From Planctomycetota bacterium (GTDB taxonomy: Bacteria; Planctomycetota; UBA1135): a stretch of DNA of 64,000 bases. The position numbers were made by a program, and so were the translations under genes. The notes under the pieces are model-generated. The model had not been told where the DNA came from and did not search any database. It was given only the letters and a program-made list of their open reading frames with translations. The stretch covers positions 1 to 64,000 of the forward strand of contig JAJFFC010000015.1 in assembly GCA_021776795.1 (NCBI GenBank). Direction: 5' to 3'. Each line of letters begins with the position of its first letter. The stretch's first letter is position 1. This document shows, piece by piece, positions 49,752-59,110 of the stretch.

Positions 49752-52700
49752 CTAGAGCACCAAAAGAATCGCAACTGGATTACTTGGGAATCCCCATGGG
49801 CCGAGCTCGGCAAAGGCAAAGTGCATGGTTTGGTCCAGCATTCCCGCATTGAGTGGCCCCAGACTTAGGGTCGCGACGGCTTTTCCTGAACTATCCAAAG
49901 TGCCTATGAAGTCACGGAATGGCCCTTGGTTGGCTAAATCGCGAACCGTATTCGAAAAGGAATCGGTATTCAAAGGCAAGATTTGCGCACTCGGCAAAAT
50001 CGTGCCAGGAAAACGCCCCGACGAGGTCGCCAGCACTTGGTAGCCGCGGCCGGCACGCAGTGGACCGCCGCTCAAGCTAAAGGTGACCACCGTTCCCCCA
50101 TTGATGGAGATGGTGTCTCGGTCCGCCGTGAGGCGCAGCTGTTCCCACTCCACTAGAGCTGCGTATTTGGGCGCGTCTTGAATCGGCTGATCTTGATACT
50201 CCAAAGCTCCCCAACTACCCCATTTGCTCCAACCACCGGTGTAGATGAACTGGTTGAAGTCATCGACACGCTCACTCGCCAGGGTATCTAGGTAGTCCAG
50301 ATACAGGCTCTTCATGCGCGGGTCGCGGTTGGCGTCTTCAATGAGCGATACCAAAGTCGTGTCGTTCTCGGCGCCATTCATCCCCACAAAGTGTTGGCCA
50401 CCCTCGTAGCACAGTAAAGCCAAGCCATGATGGTCAGCCAAGGCACGCTGGGCGCGAACTTCACCCTGTAGGCGCTGAATATCCTGCACTGCCATGACAT
50501 CGAGCATGTCATCGACGCTGGGATACGCTGGCACCAACGGTGGAATGTCGGCGAGGGTAAAGGTGCGTCCAAAGTAGGGAGCAATCGCCAGCGCGTCGGC
50601 CATGACGCCATGCGGGTTGAGGTCGTAATCACTCAAAGCCGTCAGGCGTTGTTCCGAAATCACCGCATTAGGAGATTGTGTGGCCAAGACTTTGACGAGG
50701 CGTGAATCGTCAGCAAACTCTTGTTCGAAGATGTGCCAAATTTGTGCACTACGCATGGCCACAAACTTTTGCCCGGCATCCCAACGTTCGGTGTCTAGTC
50801 CCAACAACATGCCCTGGTCCTGCACATAGGCCGTTTGCGTGAACAAACCGTTCCAGGTTTCGTTGGAGTACTCCACATGCAGTTTGAGATTGGGGTCTAA
50901 GCGATCACGTAAGACGATGGCGATTTCCCGCACATAGGCGTCGTCGGCTTGGTGCGGAATGCAAATCCAAGCGTCTTTCTGCAGTTGATTCGAGATGTCG
51001 GCAATCCATTCTGCAGCAATGCCCATCTTGCCTGCTTGCGTGTACCAATTCGGCAGTCGCCGGTCCGCCGCCGTTTGCAGCGGAGAATGGTTGGTGCTGC
51101 CTAGGTCCATGAAGCGCAGTACTCCGAAAAGATCTAGGCCGGCTACAAATTGAGGGTGTAAGGGGTCGGTCTGATAGGTGGTTTCAAAACCAGGCATCAG
51201 CACGCGGATGTTGCGCACAGGGTCGCCAGCAGAGGAAGAAAGAATGCGCACAAAAAGCGCTTCGGTATTCCCCGCCAAGACATCGAAGGTCACCGTGGTC
51301 GTGCCGCCAGAAAGAATCACACTAGGTCGGGTGTTGGCGCCTAAGAACTCCAGCTCACCGGTGCCGTCGACGAGCATGGTGTGCGTGCCTGGGACAAAGG
51401 CCGGCAACATCGTGTGCACATAGTGCTGGAAGCCATCGCTCGCGGTGAAGGGTACTACGGTGGGCCAGCCATCGGCATCGAGAGGAATCTCCGATTGCAT
51501 GAAGCTTTCCCAGTCGGTGGTGCCGACGCGGCGGGTCATCCATTCCCGTGCAACTTTCATCTGGTCTACCCAGATCCATTGCTTAGACCAGTCCACGGCA
51601 GCTTCGAGGTTGGTGCCCATGCGCATTTGCGGAAACTCAATCGACTGGAAGCTTGCGGTCACGCTCATGTTGCCGTTGACCATGGCCGTGCGCGGGTTAC
51701 CAAGGCCAATAACATCTCCTGACCAGCCGGCAAACTGGTAACCGGGATCGGGCTTGGCATACAGAGTCACGGGCTTGCCCAAGGGCAGGGTGTTCCCAAA
51801 AGGATCTGCCCAGGCAATCCCGCCCGCGCCAGCGGTGAGCTGGAAGTCGGCGACATCGCCGGCGTCGAGGAGACTTAAGCGCGTGAGACTAATCGGCTTG
51901 TTGGCAAAAAGCGCGTGGTGATAATAAATCCGGAACTCCACCGGGCCGCTGATGTCATCGTAGCCAGACAGCGGAAAGGTATAACGGAAGTCATGTTCGA
52001 AGAAGTCTCCAAACAGAGACGGCGCGGATTGCAGTAAGGCGGCGCTTTCATGGAAGCCATCGATGCTGGTGAGTAGGCTGTATGCGCGAGGAGCATTCCA
52101 GTCTTCGCGCTTCATATCAAAGCGCAATTCTCTGCCGCCCAAATCTAAATCACCGGTGAGCGCATTCAGAGTAAAAGAAACATAGTGGTTCTGGTTTAGG
52201 GCGTCGACTAAGCTCGTTTCCAATAGCCCCGCGTTCATTTGCACACTGAACTGATCGTGGTGCAACGGCACCGGGGTCACTCCTCCGCCTAAAGTCAAAC
52301 CAGAGTATTGAATATTAGGGTCAAGGAAGGTCGTTGCCCGCCAAGGCGTGTTCATGGCGGGTTCGTTGCCCAGAAAATCGGCCTGGAATACATCGCGCTC
52401 TATGGTCGGCGAGGCATCGAAGATGCTGATGTGCGTTAAATCAATCGCCTTGAGCGCGTACTGAGCTTCGTGCGCATAGATGCGGATTTCCACCGGCCCA
52501 GAAATCTGATCGTAGCCAACCAAGGGAAAGGTGTAGAGGAAACTGTTCTCAAGATAGTTTCCATTCGCTACCGAGGGCGTGGTGAACAGCACCTCGGAAG
52601 TTTGAAATCCATCCACGCTGGTCAGGATGCTGTAGGAGCGTGGGGAAGTCCATTCATACCGCTTCATGCCAAAGCGAAGCTCATGTCCTCCTAGGTCCAA

Positions 52701-53576
52701 GCGCCCCGTTGCCGACTCGAGGCTTAGGCTGAGGTAATGATCATTGGCGATGGCTTCCGCAAGGTCGGTTTCTGATTGGCCGCTGGTCACGTTGAAGCCA
52801 AAGGCATTGTTGCGCAAAGGTTCCGGCGTTGTGCCGGCCCCCAACTCCAAGCCATAATAAATCCAACCCGGCTTCAAGAAAAAGTATGGGGTCCATGGCG
52901 TGTGCGAGGCAGGTTCCGAGCCAATCAAGTTGGCCATGAAAACCAGTTCGCGGTCAACCGGATTCGGGTTATGAATTTGGAAGGACGAAAGTTCAATATA
53001 GTGATTCGCATAAGTTGCGCCGTGATAGTACAGGCGAAACTCCACTGGCCCACTTAAGTCTTCATAGCCAAAGGCTGGCAAGTTCAGCGTGTATACCTGT
53101 TCTTCGGTAAAGCCTTGGGTGGCGGCTGTCGAGGTAAACAACTCTTGCCCAACCTGGAATCCATCTACGCTGCTAAAGAGGGAAACTTGCGTTGGGCTAA
53201 ACCACTCAGCGCGGCGCACGGAAAAGGTGATCTCGTTTCCATTTAAGTTGAGATCCTCTCCAACACCCTCGATGGTGAAGCCGACATACTCGCCATCATT
53301 GATCGCTTCACTTAATGCGCTTTCTGCGGCGCCGGCATTGAGGTAGGTAGCGAAGGCATCGTCAACGCCCGCTTCCGGGAAGCTGCCAGGTCCCAGCACC
53401 CAGCCGTCGAAGCGCACCTGGAAATCCAGCGCTGTTGTCTGCGTCCATGGTGTGTTCGATGCTGGTTCCGTCCCGACAAAATCACAGGTCAGGACATCTT
53501 GTTGCGCGTAGGCTTGCGGCGAACCCCATAGGAATAACGCAGCAAGCAAACCCATGAGGCCGGTGCGGAAACCCAT
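49752..53576 (-). CDS. Large secreted protein with three tandem repeats and a hydrolase-like domain
   Basis: The start at 53576 gives a signal peptide ending A-Y-A-Q and a 1,274-residue product. Residues 27-202, 211-387 and 395-571 are three related repeats of about 177 residues, each with E-P-A-x-x-T-P-W near its start and S-G-P-V-E-[FI]-R-[IL]-Y near its end. An InlB-like beta-grasp repeat follows (about 580-645, G-Y-Q-F-A-G-W-S-G). A large domain (about 650-1150) contains V-E-Y-S-N-E-T-W-N, as in secreted proteins often labelled carbohydrate-binding, and a C-terminal beta-sandwich closes the protein. Polysaccharide binding or breakdown is a guess. Confidence 0.7.
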   Translation of the reverse strand: MGFRTGLMGLLAALFLWGSPQAYAQQDVLTCDFVGTEPASNTPWTQTTALDFQVRFDGWVLGPGSFPEAGVDDAFATYLNAGAAESALSEAINDGEYVGFTIEGVGEDLNLNGNEITFSVRRAEWFSPTQVSLFSSVDGFQVGQELFTSTAATQGFTEEQVYTLNLPAFGYEDLSGPVEFRLYYHGATYANHYIELSSFQIHNPNPVDRELVFMANLIGSEPASHTPWTPYFFLKPGWIYYGLELGAGTTPEPLRNNAFGFNVTSGQSETDLAEAIANDHYLSLSLESATGRLDLGGHELRFGMKRYEWTSPRSYSILTSVDGFQTSEVLFTTPSVANGNYLENSFLYTFPLVGYDQISGPVEIRIYAHEAQYALKAIDLTHISIFDASPTIERDVFQADFLGNEPAMNTPWRATTFLDPNIQYSGLTLGGGVTPVPLHHDQFSVQMNAGLLETSLVDALNQNHYVSFTLNALTGDLDLGGRELRFDMKREDWNAPRAYSLLTSIDGFHESAALLQSAPSLFGDFFEHDFRYTFPLSGYDDISGPVEFRIYYHHALFANKPISLTRLSLLDAGDVADFQLTAGAGGIAWADPFGNTLPLGKPVTLYAKPDPGYQFAGWSGDVIGLGNPRTAMVNGNMSVTASFQSIEFPQMRMGTNLEAAVDWSKQWIWVDQMKVAREWMTRRVGTTDWESFMQSEIPLDADGWPTVVPFTASDGFQHYVHTMLPAFVPGTHTMLVDGTGELEFLGANTRPSVILSGGTTTVTFDVLAGNTEALFVRILSSSAGDPVRNIRVLMPGFETTYQTDPLHPQFVAGLDLFGVLRFMDLGSTNHSPLQTAADRRLPNWYTQAGKMGIAAEWIADISNQLQKDAWICIPHQADDAYVREIAIVLRDRLDPNLKLHVEYSNETWNGLFTQTAYVQDQGMLLGLDTERWDAGQKFVAMRSAQIWHIFEQEFADDSRLVKVLATQSPNAVISEQRLTALSDYDLNPHGVMADALAIAPYFGRTFTLADIPPLVPAYPSVDDMLDVMAVQDIQRLQGEVRAQRALADHHGLALLCYEGGQHFVGMNGAENDTTLVSLIEDANRDPRMKSLYLDYLDTLASERVDDFNQFIYTGGWSKWGSWGALEYQDQPIQDAPKYAALVEWEQLRLTADRDTISINGGTVVTFSLSGGPLRAGRGYQVLATSSGRFPGTILPSAQILPLNTDSFSNTVRDLANQGPFRDFIGTLDSSGKAVATLSLGPLNAGMLDQTMHFAFAELGPWGFPSNPVAILLVL
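51864..53498 (-). repeat. Three tandem coding repeats of about 530 bp
   Basis: Copies lie at about 52971-53498, 52416-52946 and 51864-52394. At protein level copies 2 and 3 are closest (L-D-L-G-G-[HR]-E-L-R-F, L-T-S-[VI]-D-G-F), while copy 1 is more divergent (L-N-L-N-G-N-E-I-T-F). This points to an older duplication followed by a more recent one. Confidence 0.75.
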
Positions 53577-53722
53577 AAGGCCTCTGCGGCTGCTGTGAGG
53601 GACAACCTGAGAATGTGACAAGGCCGCGTAACAAAATACGCGGCGGGGTCGGGATGGGATGGAGTCCATTGCCGAGGGGACGGTAGCCAGGGGACCCTAT
53701 TCTAGGGACTGGCAAGGAAAAT

Positions 53723-53744
53723 GGATTTCCGATGTCGGAAATCC
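53723..53744 (-). terminator. Perfect 10-bp dyad downstream of moaB
   Basis: GGATTTCCGA-TG-TCGGAAATCC is a perfect inverted repeat between the moaB stop (53797) and the start of the secreted-protein gene. Read on the minus strand it is followed by ATTTTCC. It may be a terminator for the three-gene operon or an operator for the secreted protein. Confidence 0.5.
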
Positions 53745-53796
53745 AAGCCGATTAAAGCAGACGGGTTGGTGGGATTTTGCGGGGGCCCTTGGCTCA

Positions 53797-54312
53797 CTAC
53801 AGACGGTCCATCAGGCCAGCGAAGGAGCAGGGTCGGGTTCTTGAGTCGAGCTGGGGCAGCAAAATCTTCTCGAGGGCGAGCCCGCAGGCGCCGGTAGAAC
53901 CCGGAAGCAAAAACACCAGGGTGCCCTGAATGACTCCGGCCGAGGCTCGAGACTGAATTGTGGCTGCGCCGATGTCTTCATAACTCAACCAGCGAAATAG
54001 CTCACCAAAACCCGGAATCGTTTTCTCAAACAGAGGCTCAATGGCCTCTGGAGTGACATCGCGCGCGGTGATGCCCGTGCCTCCGGTGATCAAAATCACC
54101 GCGGGCTCGTTGGCGGTGGCCCAAGCCACGACCTGTTTGCGGATATCCTCGCCCTCGTCTTGGACGACAATGCGCTCCATCAGCCGATGCCCGGCCCCTT
54201 CCATGCCTTGCTCCAGCAGGGCGCCGGAGGTGTCGCTAGCCAGATCTCTGGTATCGGAAACCGTGAGCACCGCAAAGGAAAGCGGGAGGAAGTCTTGCTG
54301 TGGGGAGCTCAT
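53797..54312 (-). CDS. moaB: Molybdenum cofactor biosynthesis protein, MoaB/Mog type
   Basis: A 171-residue MoCF-fold protein that binds molybdopterin for adenylylation. Motifs are: A-V-L-T-V-S-D-T-R, V-I-L-I-T-G-G-T-G-I-T-A-R-D-V-T-P-E-A and L-P-G-S-T-G-A-C. No other moco gene is near. It is the last gene of the acyltransferase-rnhC-moaB operon and starts within the rnhC stop (ATGA). Confidence 0.92.
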   Translation of the reverse strand: MSSPQQDFLPLSFAVLTVSDTRDLASDTSGALLEQGMEGAGHRLMERIVVQDEGEDIRKQVVAWATANEPAVILITGGTGITARDVTPEAIEPLFEKTIPGFGELFRWLSYEDIGAATIQSRASAGVIQGTLVFLLPGSTGACGLALEKILLPQLDSRTRPCSFAGLMDRL

Positions 54313-55238
54313 GCGAATCCAAGAAAACGCTGGATGTTCTTAAAGTGTAGTTTGGCGACCTTGCCTAAATCTGTGGTCCCATGAAGGTTTTCCCACGTGC
54401 GCAAGGCTTTAGGGACCGGCGCACCGCTTCCGAGGGGTAAATCGAGGGCGAAGCTTTGGCTGAGTTCGTCCATTTGGCACAAGAAGGCCTCGCGCGCCAA
54501 CACCGACGCCGCCGCGACAGCGGCATGCTGTTCTGCGCGAGGGATTTCCACCACCCCTAGGTCAGGAAAGTCGTGGTGCAATAGGGTGGCAACGGGTGCC
54601 TTGGCCGAAAAGCGATCGACGACCGCCACTTGCCAACTGGTCTCCCTCGCCGAAGCCAACTCAGCGAGGCATTGACGGTGAAGCTCGGCCAATAAATGAT
54701 TGACGTTGCGACCATGGTGTTGCCAGGCCTCGTTGTACTCCTCTGGCGAGAGGCACCGCTCGGCATGCGGAAAGTGTTCGCGTAGCCACGGGGCAAGCAC
54801 ACGAATGCGCTCGTCGGCCAGGGTCTTGGAATCGGCAACTTTGGTTTCCAAAAGGGTTTCCACCAAGGACGACGGCACCCCAAACGCCGCAACCGCAATG
54901 CCCCCAAAAGAATCCCCTTTTCCGGCCTCGTCCGAGCCAAGGCTGTCGGCCAGCTCTGGCATAGCCTGTTCCCCCGCCGCACTTGGCGCCGATGTCTTTG
55001 GCTCCAGCGGCGTGGCGCCAACGCCTTCTAGATAGTGCGCCAAGAAAGCCTCTCGGCCTCGGCCCTGAATGACCAACTTGCCACTGCGGTAGTAACTCAC
55101 CACCACATCGTTGCCGCGGGCCTGAAAGAAGGCATGCTGCAACTTGCGGAACTGAAAGTCGCCGCGGTTCAGCGCTTCGCGCAGGGCTTGCCCCTGGCGC
55201 GCATTCAGTTTGGCGACGGTGGTGTTGGAGGTGCTCAT
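54309..55238 (-). CDS. rnhC: Ribonuclease HIII
   Basis: It cleaves RNA in RNA-DNA hybrids. A TBP-like N-terminal domain (about 1-90, Y-Y-R-S-G-K-L-V-I-Q-G-R-G) distinguishes HIII from HII. The catalytic domain starts with S-D-E-A-G-K-G-D-S-F-G and carries D-S-K-T-L and later R-A-E-Q-H-A-A-V-A-A-A-S. The start at 55238 forms ATGA with the acyltransferase stop. At 309 residues its length is normal for the family. Confidence 0.93.
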   Translation of the reverse strand: MSTSNTTVAKLNARQGQALREALNRGDFQFRKLQHAFFQARGNDVVVSYYRSGKLVIQGRGREAFLAHYLEGVGATPLEPKTSAPSAAGEQAMPELADSLGSDEAGKGDSFGGIAVAAFGVPSSLVETLLETKVADSKTLADERIRVLAPWLREHFPHAERCLSPEEYNEAWQHHGRNVNHLLAELHRQCLAELASARETSWQVAVVDRFSAKAPVATLLHHDFPDLGVVEIPRAEQHAAVAAASVLAREAFLCQMDELSQSFALDLPLGSGAPVPKALRTWENLHGTTDLGKVAKLHFKNIQRFLGFA

Positions 55239-55963
55239 TTGGGTAGGGCTGCCTTGGCTTTGGCGGCAGCGGCTGCCATCGCCGCCATCACCTCGTCGTG
55301 AAGGGCGTCGCGCGCGGGCCCCTCTTTGGCTGCGGCGCGTGGCGGGATTTGGCTGAGGCCGGTGTAGGCCACGACCACAGTGGCAAAGGGCTTGGGAACA
55401 ATCATGGTGTCCCAGCTCTTCGCCTGCCAATAACTCGAGGCGGCATATCCGGTGGCGACCAAGGGCCGCTGCAACATCGCGGTCAGGAAGAACACTCCAG
55501 GAGCCAATTGAAACGCCGGACCGCGTGGGCCATCCGGAGTGATGCCGACGGCGCTCGATTCTTGCGCCGCGCGCACCATCTGTCGCAACGCGACCGAGCC
55601 GCCCGAGCTTGAGCTGCCACGAATGATTCCATAGCCAAGCTTGCCGGCAATGTGCGCGGTCAAGGCGCCATCGCGGTGGTGGCTCATCAGGACATCTACC
55701 GGGAAGCCGACGTGAGTGCCGACGCTGGTCAAAATCTGTTGATGCCAAAAGGCAATGATCGGGCCATTGCCATCGACATGCGCTTGCTCCAAGATTTCGC
55801 GATCGACCACCTTGATGCGCCAGCTTTTGATCAGAAAGCGAATCACGGTAGGGCCCAGCCACCACGTCAGCCGATGCAAGATGCGTCGGCGCAATTTCCG
55901 CCAGCGAGATGCGGGCGCCTTGGTTGTTGCAGAAGGCGCGGGGTCTAGGTCAGGTGAAGCCAC
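55235..55963 (-). CDS. Lysophospholipid acyltransferase family protein (DUF374)
   Basis: 242 residues. The DUF374 pattern is clear: I-I-A-F-W-H-Q-Q-I-L, M-S-H-H-R-D-G, G-S-S-S-S-G-G-S-V-A-L-R-Q and I-T-P-D-G-P-R-G-P. The H-x5-D acyltransferase motif lies in H-H-R-D-G. It may acylate lipid A precursors, as LpxL-like relatives do, or phospholipids. It leads the operon with rnhC and overlaps the metallopeptidase gene upstream by 19 bases. Confidence 0.88.
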   Translation of the reverse strand: MASPDLDPAPSATTKAPASRWRKLRRRILHRLTWWLGPTVIRFLIKSWRIKVVDREILEQAHVDGNGPIIAFWHQQILTSVGTHVGFPVDVLMSHHRDGALTAHIAGKLGYGIIRGSSSSGGSVALRQMVRAAQESSAVGITPDGPRGPAFQLAPGVFFLTAMLQRPLVATGYAASSYWQAKSWDTMIVPKPFATVVVAYTGLSQIPPRAAAKEGPARDALHDEVMAAMAAAAAKAKAALPK

Positions 55964-56916
55964 CGGTCGTCCTTATCGTCGCCTTGCTCGTCCTTTTGTT
56001 CCAGTGCCAAACGCTCTTCCTCCTCCCATTTGGCGACAGCCGCTTGGTGACGGCGACGGCGGCGAATCATGGTGGCGGGAACCAGACACAACACCACCAA
56101 GGTGACGATGGTGAAGAACTGCGGCGCGAGTTCGGCCAGCAAGGCGCGCCATGAGCCGAGCTCTAAACGCAGTGCCATTTCGTGGTCGATGAGCGCAAGG
56201 TCGGTCAGGCGGACCAGGGCTTCATCGAGGGTTTCGCCGCGAGCCATGCCCTGCAAAATTTGCGGAAGGATGTCCTCACCGTAGACCCGGATGATCCGGC
56301 GCACAAAGGCTTCACCCAAAGCGTAGCCCATGCTGGCGTGATAACTGCCTTCGCCAAAGCCCTCGCGGTATTCGTGCAACCACGGAAGTTCATCATGAAA
56401 TGCCGTCCACGCAATCGACGTGCTCTGCGGTGGCTGGTTCATGCTCTTGGCCCAAGTGTTGGCTACACCCTCATGAAACCAAGCCGGCGATTGCGACCAA
56501 TGATTTAGTCCGATGGTTTGCATCGCCCAATGCGCGAGCTCGTGGCGCAGGGTCTGCAGCAGTTGCTCTTGGCCGGCCGCTGCATCGACCACCATGATGA
56601 TGCGTTTGCGGTGAGGTTGGGTGACGGCGACAAACCACTTTGGCGCATCGAAGCCGAGCTCTTGGCTAAGGTCTTCGCGCGATTCCACCCACAACAACTC
56701 ACCCACCGGCGGAGGGCTGAGCTGCAACCAAGCGCTGACTCCCTGCAACTCTTGGTCGACCAGATTGGTCAGCGGCCGCGTTCGCGGCAGTAAAGATTTG
56801 GCACTAGACCAGCGAAAGCTCGCCGTACTTCCCTGCGTGGTGTCACTCTGCGCGAGCAACGGCGCTCCTAGGAAAACTAGGAGCGCCGCACATAAAGAAA
56901 GACGACGAATCAGCAA
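55945..56916 (-). CDS. Membrane-anchored HExxH metallopeptidase (peptidase MA-like)
   Basis: A 323-residue protein with a signal peptide. The zinc site is L-R-H-E-L-A-H-W-A, followed 20-25 residues later by P-A-W-F-H-E-G-V-A-N, whose Glu is the usual third ligand in gluzincins. A C-terminal membrane span (about 262-283) precedes a charged cytosolic tail. It would act in the periplasm. Neighbours concern the envelope. The substrate is unknown. Confidence 0.8.
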   Translation of the reverse strand: MLIRRLSLCAALLVFLGAPLLAQSDTTQGSTASFRWSSAKSLLPRTRPLTNLVDQELQGVSAWLQLSPPPVGELLWVESREDLSQELGFDAPKWFVAVTQPHRKRIIMVVDAAAGQEQLLQTLRHELAHWAMQTIGLNHWSQSPAWFHEGVANTWAKSMNQPPQSTSIAWTAFHDELPWLHEYREGFGEGSYHASMGYALGEAFVRRIIRVYGEDILPQILQGMARGETLDEALVRLTDLALIDHEMALRLELGSWRALLAELAPQFFTIVTLVVLCLVPATMIRRRRRHQAAVAKWEEEERLALEQKDEQGDDKDDRWLHLT

Positions 56917-56924
56917 AGGCTGAT

Positions 56925-58895
56925 TTAGAACGAATCCGACTCGGAGTCGAACTCGTCGAACATGAGCTCTTCATCCATCATGACCGCTTGATCCATGCTC
57001 ATCATGATCAAGGGACCGCCAACGCTCACGCCAGTTCCGAACAGGGTGAACATATCGGCAAGGCCAATGCTGCCATGGGACATGGTAATGATGTCGCCGT
57101 GGGTGGTGTAACCAATGGTTTCACTCGGGCGCAGATAACGCGTGAACAATCCAGCGCTAGGAAGATCATCGAGCGAGAAGGGAATATCCATTTCTTGCTC
57201 GAGCGGACCCATGACCATGGGCGCGAAGCCGAGAGCCATGCTGGCCAAGGCGTCGACCGTTGGCCGCGGGTCACCCCAAGAGATGGCATGGGCTTGGTCA
57301 GGCACGCGCGCCAAGAAGCCTTGCACATCTTCGTTTTCCAAGATGTTCGCTTCTGGAATCGGCATGCCGTCGATCAAGATCGAACGCACCGAGTTGCGCG
57401 ACATCGAGAAGACCATCCAGCCGTCATCGCTGACGCCCATGGTGGGCTGCAGCTGAATGAAACCTGCAACCTCGGGGGGCATGATCGAACTGAGGTCGAT
57501 ATCTAGGTAGTAATAGGCTGGGCCCGCAACCTTCTCAGTGACACCATCATTCGTGACTGTGCGGCTCACGCGCTTCATCTTGAGAGTGACCATGCCTTCC
57601 CCCATCGGGTCGACAACTTCCTTCAAGCGTGGCATGAGTTGCTCCAGCATGGAGTTGAGCGCGGCAGGATTCGTGACTTCTGAAAAGGCTAGGTCTTCCC
57701 CATCAAGGCCATTCGAGATCGAGTAGCTAAAGCTTCGATTGCCAAAGGACTTCATCGCGGCTTCCATTTCTGGGCGATGACTTCCGAACAACCAGTCGTG
57801 AGCTTCGGCGCTCTGCATTTGCAGCATTGCACCCATGGTCATGCCTTCCATGATCTCGGTCGCGGCGAGGTCATCCATCATGTCCAAAGCCATCTGCATG
57901 CCGGCTTCTTGATCGGTGCCCATTACTGAGAAGCCGGTGGCCTCTGCAGGGATGTAGGTCAGAAGTTCTGGGTCGTATGGAAGAACACGGTAGATGCTGC
58001 CTTCGTCTTGCGAAGTTTCAGCTAGGTCCACCTTGGCATACGTGTAGGTTCCGCTTTCATCCCAGCCACTGGCAAAAGCCAAGCCATTTAACGGCTCAAT
58101 CGTGGAGGTGTAGAAGCTGTCAATCAAGGTTGCAAATGCTTCCACCTCAGGCTCCGACATGATGCCGCGGTAAAGCGTTTCGAATACCGGAGTGAATGCC
58201 ATATAACCAAACATGGCTGCACCATCGGCTTGCACTTGCAGGCGCGAGCGGCGGAACTCTTGGTTCGAAGACAGAGTGCCTTCGCCCTTGGCACCCATGG
58301 TGCCTTCTATCTGAATGACATTAACGGCTTTGCTGAAGGTCATGGACAAGGCGCCCAAATGGACTTCCATCTGGGAACCGTTCGAGCCCTCTACCATTTG
58401 CGCACCTTCCTTCATCATCATGTCGGAGAGCATGGCGTAAACCGCGTCGACCTTCTCTGGGGTAATGCCGATGTCGGCGCGCACATAAATTTGCGGCTCG
58501 CGGTCGAAGGGATTTTCAAGGCCGGGTTCGCCGCGAAGGGCCATGCCCATAGCGAAACTATCGAGCGTGTCCCATGACATGAGGTAACTGGGATAGCCCT
58601 CCTCGGCAATGGATTCGCGCAAATCGTTCCAGCCGTCACTCAATAGTGCGAGGCCACCAGCGAGAAAGGTTTGCATTTCCTCGTCGTGGTACATCAGGCC
58701 GAGGTCCGAGGTCGCGATTTTCTCGCGCATGCCCTGAACATCGGCAATTTCGACATAAACAAGGGTGTCAGCCGGGAGCTCATCGGCGAGGCTTGGCGTG
58801 GGAGAGGTCAGCTTGCCGCTGTACAAATCTCGGGAACCAGGGGCAGCACAGGCTGTCAGTAGCAAGCCTGTGGCAAAAAGGGTGATTGCTTTCAT
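56925..58895 (-). CDS. Large lipoprotein of unknown function
   Basis: The start at 58895 gives MKAITLFATGLLLTAC, a lipoprotein signal, and 656 residues. The mature part opens S-L-A-D-E-L-P-A-D-T-L-V-Y-V-E-I-A-D, as in secreted DUF3352-like proteins. It is strikingly Met- and acid-rich, ending in M-S-M-D-Q-A-V-M-M-D-E-E-L-M-F-D-E-F-D. No catalytic motif is seen. It lies eight bases upstream of the metallopeptidase gene, so the two are likely cotranscribed. Confidence 0.65.
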   Translation of the reverse strand: MKAITLFATGLLLTACAAPGSRDLYSGKLTSPTPSLADELPADTLVYVEIADVQGMREKIATSDLGLMYHDEEMQTFLAGGLALLSDGWNDLRESIAEEGYPSYLMSWDTLDSFAMGMALRGEPGLENPFDREPQIYVRADIGITPEKVDAVYAMLSDMMMKEGAQMVEGSNGSQMEVHLGALSMTFSKAVNVIQIEGTMGAKGEGTLSSNQEFRRSRLQVQADGAAMFGYMAFTPVFETLYRGIMSEPEVEAFATLIDSFYTSTIEPLNGLAFASGWDESGTYTYAKVDLAETSQDEGSIYRVLPYDPELLTYIPAEATGFSVMGTDQEAGMQMALDMMDDLAATEIMEGMTMGAMLQMQSAEAHDWLFGSHRPEMEAAMKSFGNRSFSYSISNGLDGEDLAFSEVTNPAALNSMLEQLMPRLKEVVDPMGEGMVTLKMKRVSRTVTNDGVTEKVAGPAYYYLDIDLSSIMPPEVAGFIQLQPTMGVSDDGWMVFSMSRNSVRSILIDGMPIPEANILENEDVQGFLARVPDQAHAISWGDPRPTVDALASMALGFAPMVMGPLEQEMDIPFSLDDLPSAGLFTRYLRPSETIGYTTHGDIITMSHGSIGLADMFTLFGTGVSVGGPLIMMSMDQAVMMDEELMFDEFDSESDSF

Positions 58896-59110
58896 GCGTC
58901 TTCTTAACGGGGGAATGACCTCGGATGAATCCGTGCGGCCGGGTAGTTTACGCACCCGAAGTCGAACTGTCGGTCAGTGTTTTGGGGTTTCCGGCCCAAT
59001 TACGGGTAGTTTTTGGCCAGGAATCGGGAAAGGCATTCCGAGATTGCATTCTCTCAAGTAGGATTCCCTCCCTGGAGGGCCTATGCCCCCCACTCCCAAT
59101 AGCTTCCACC

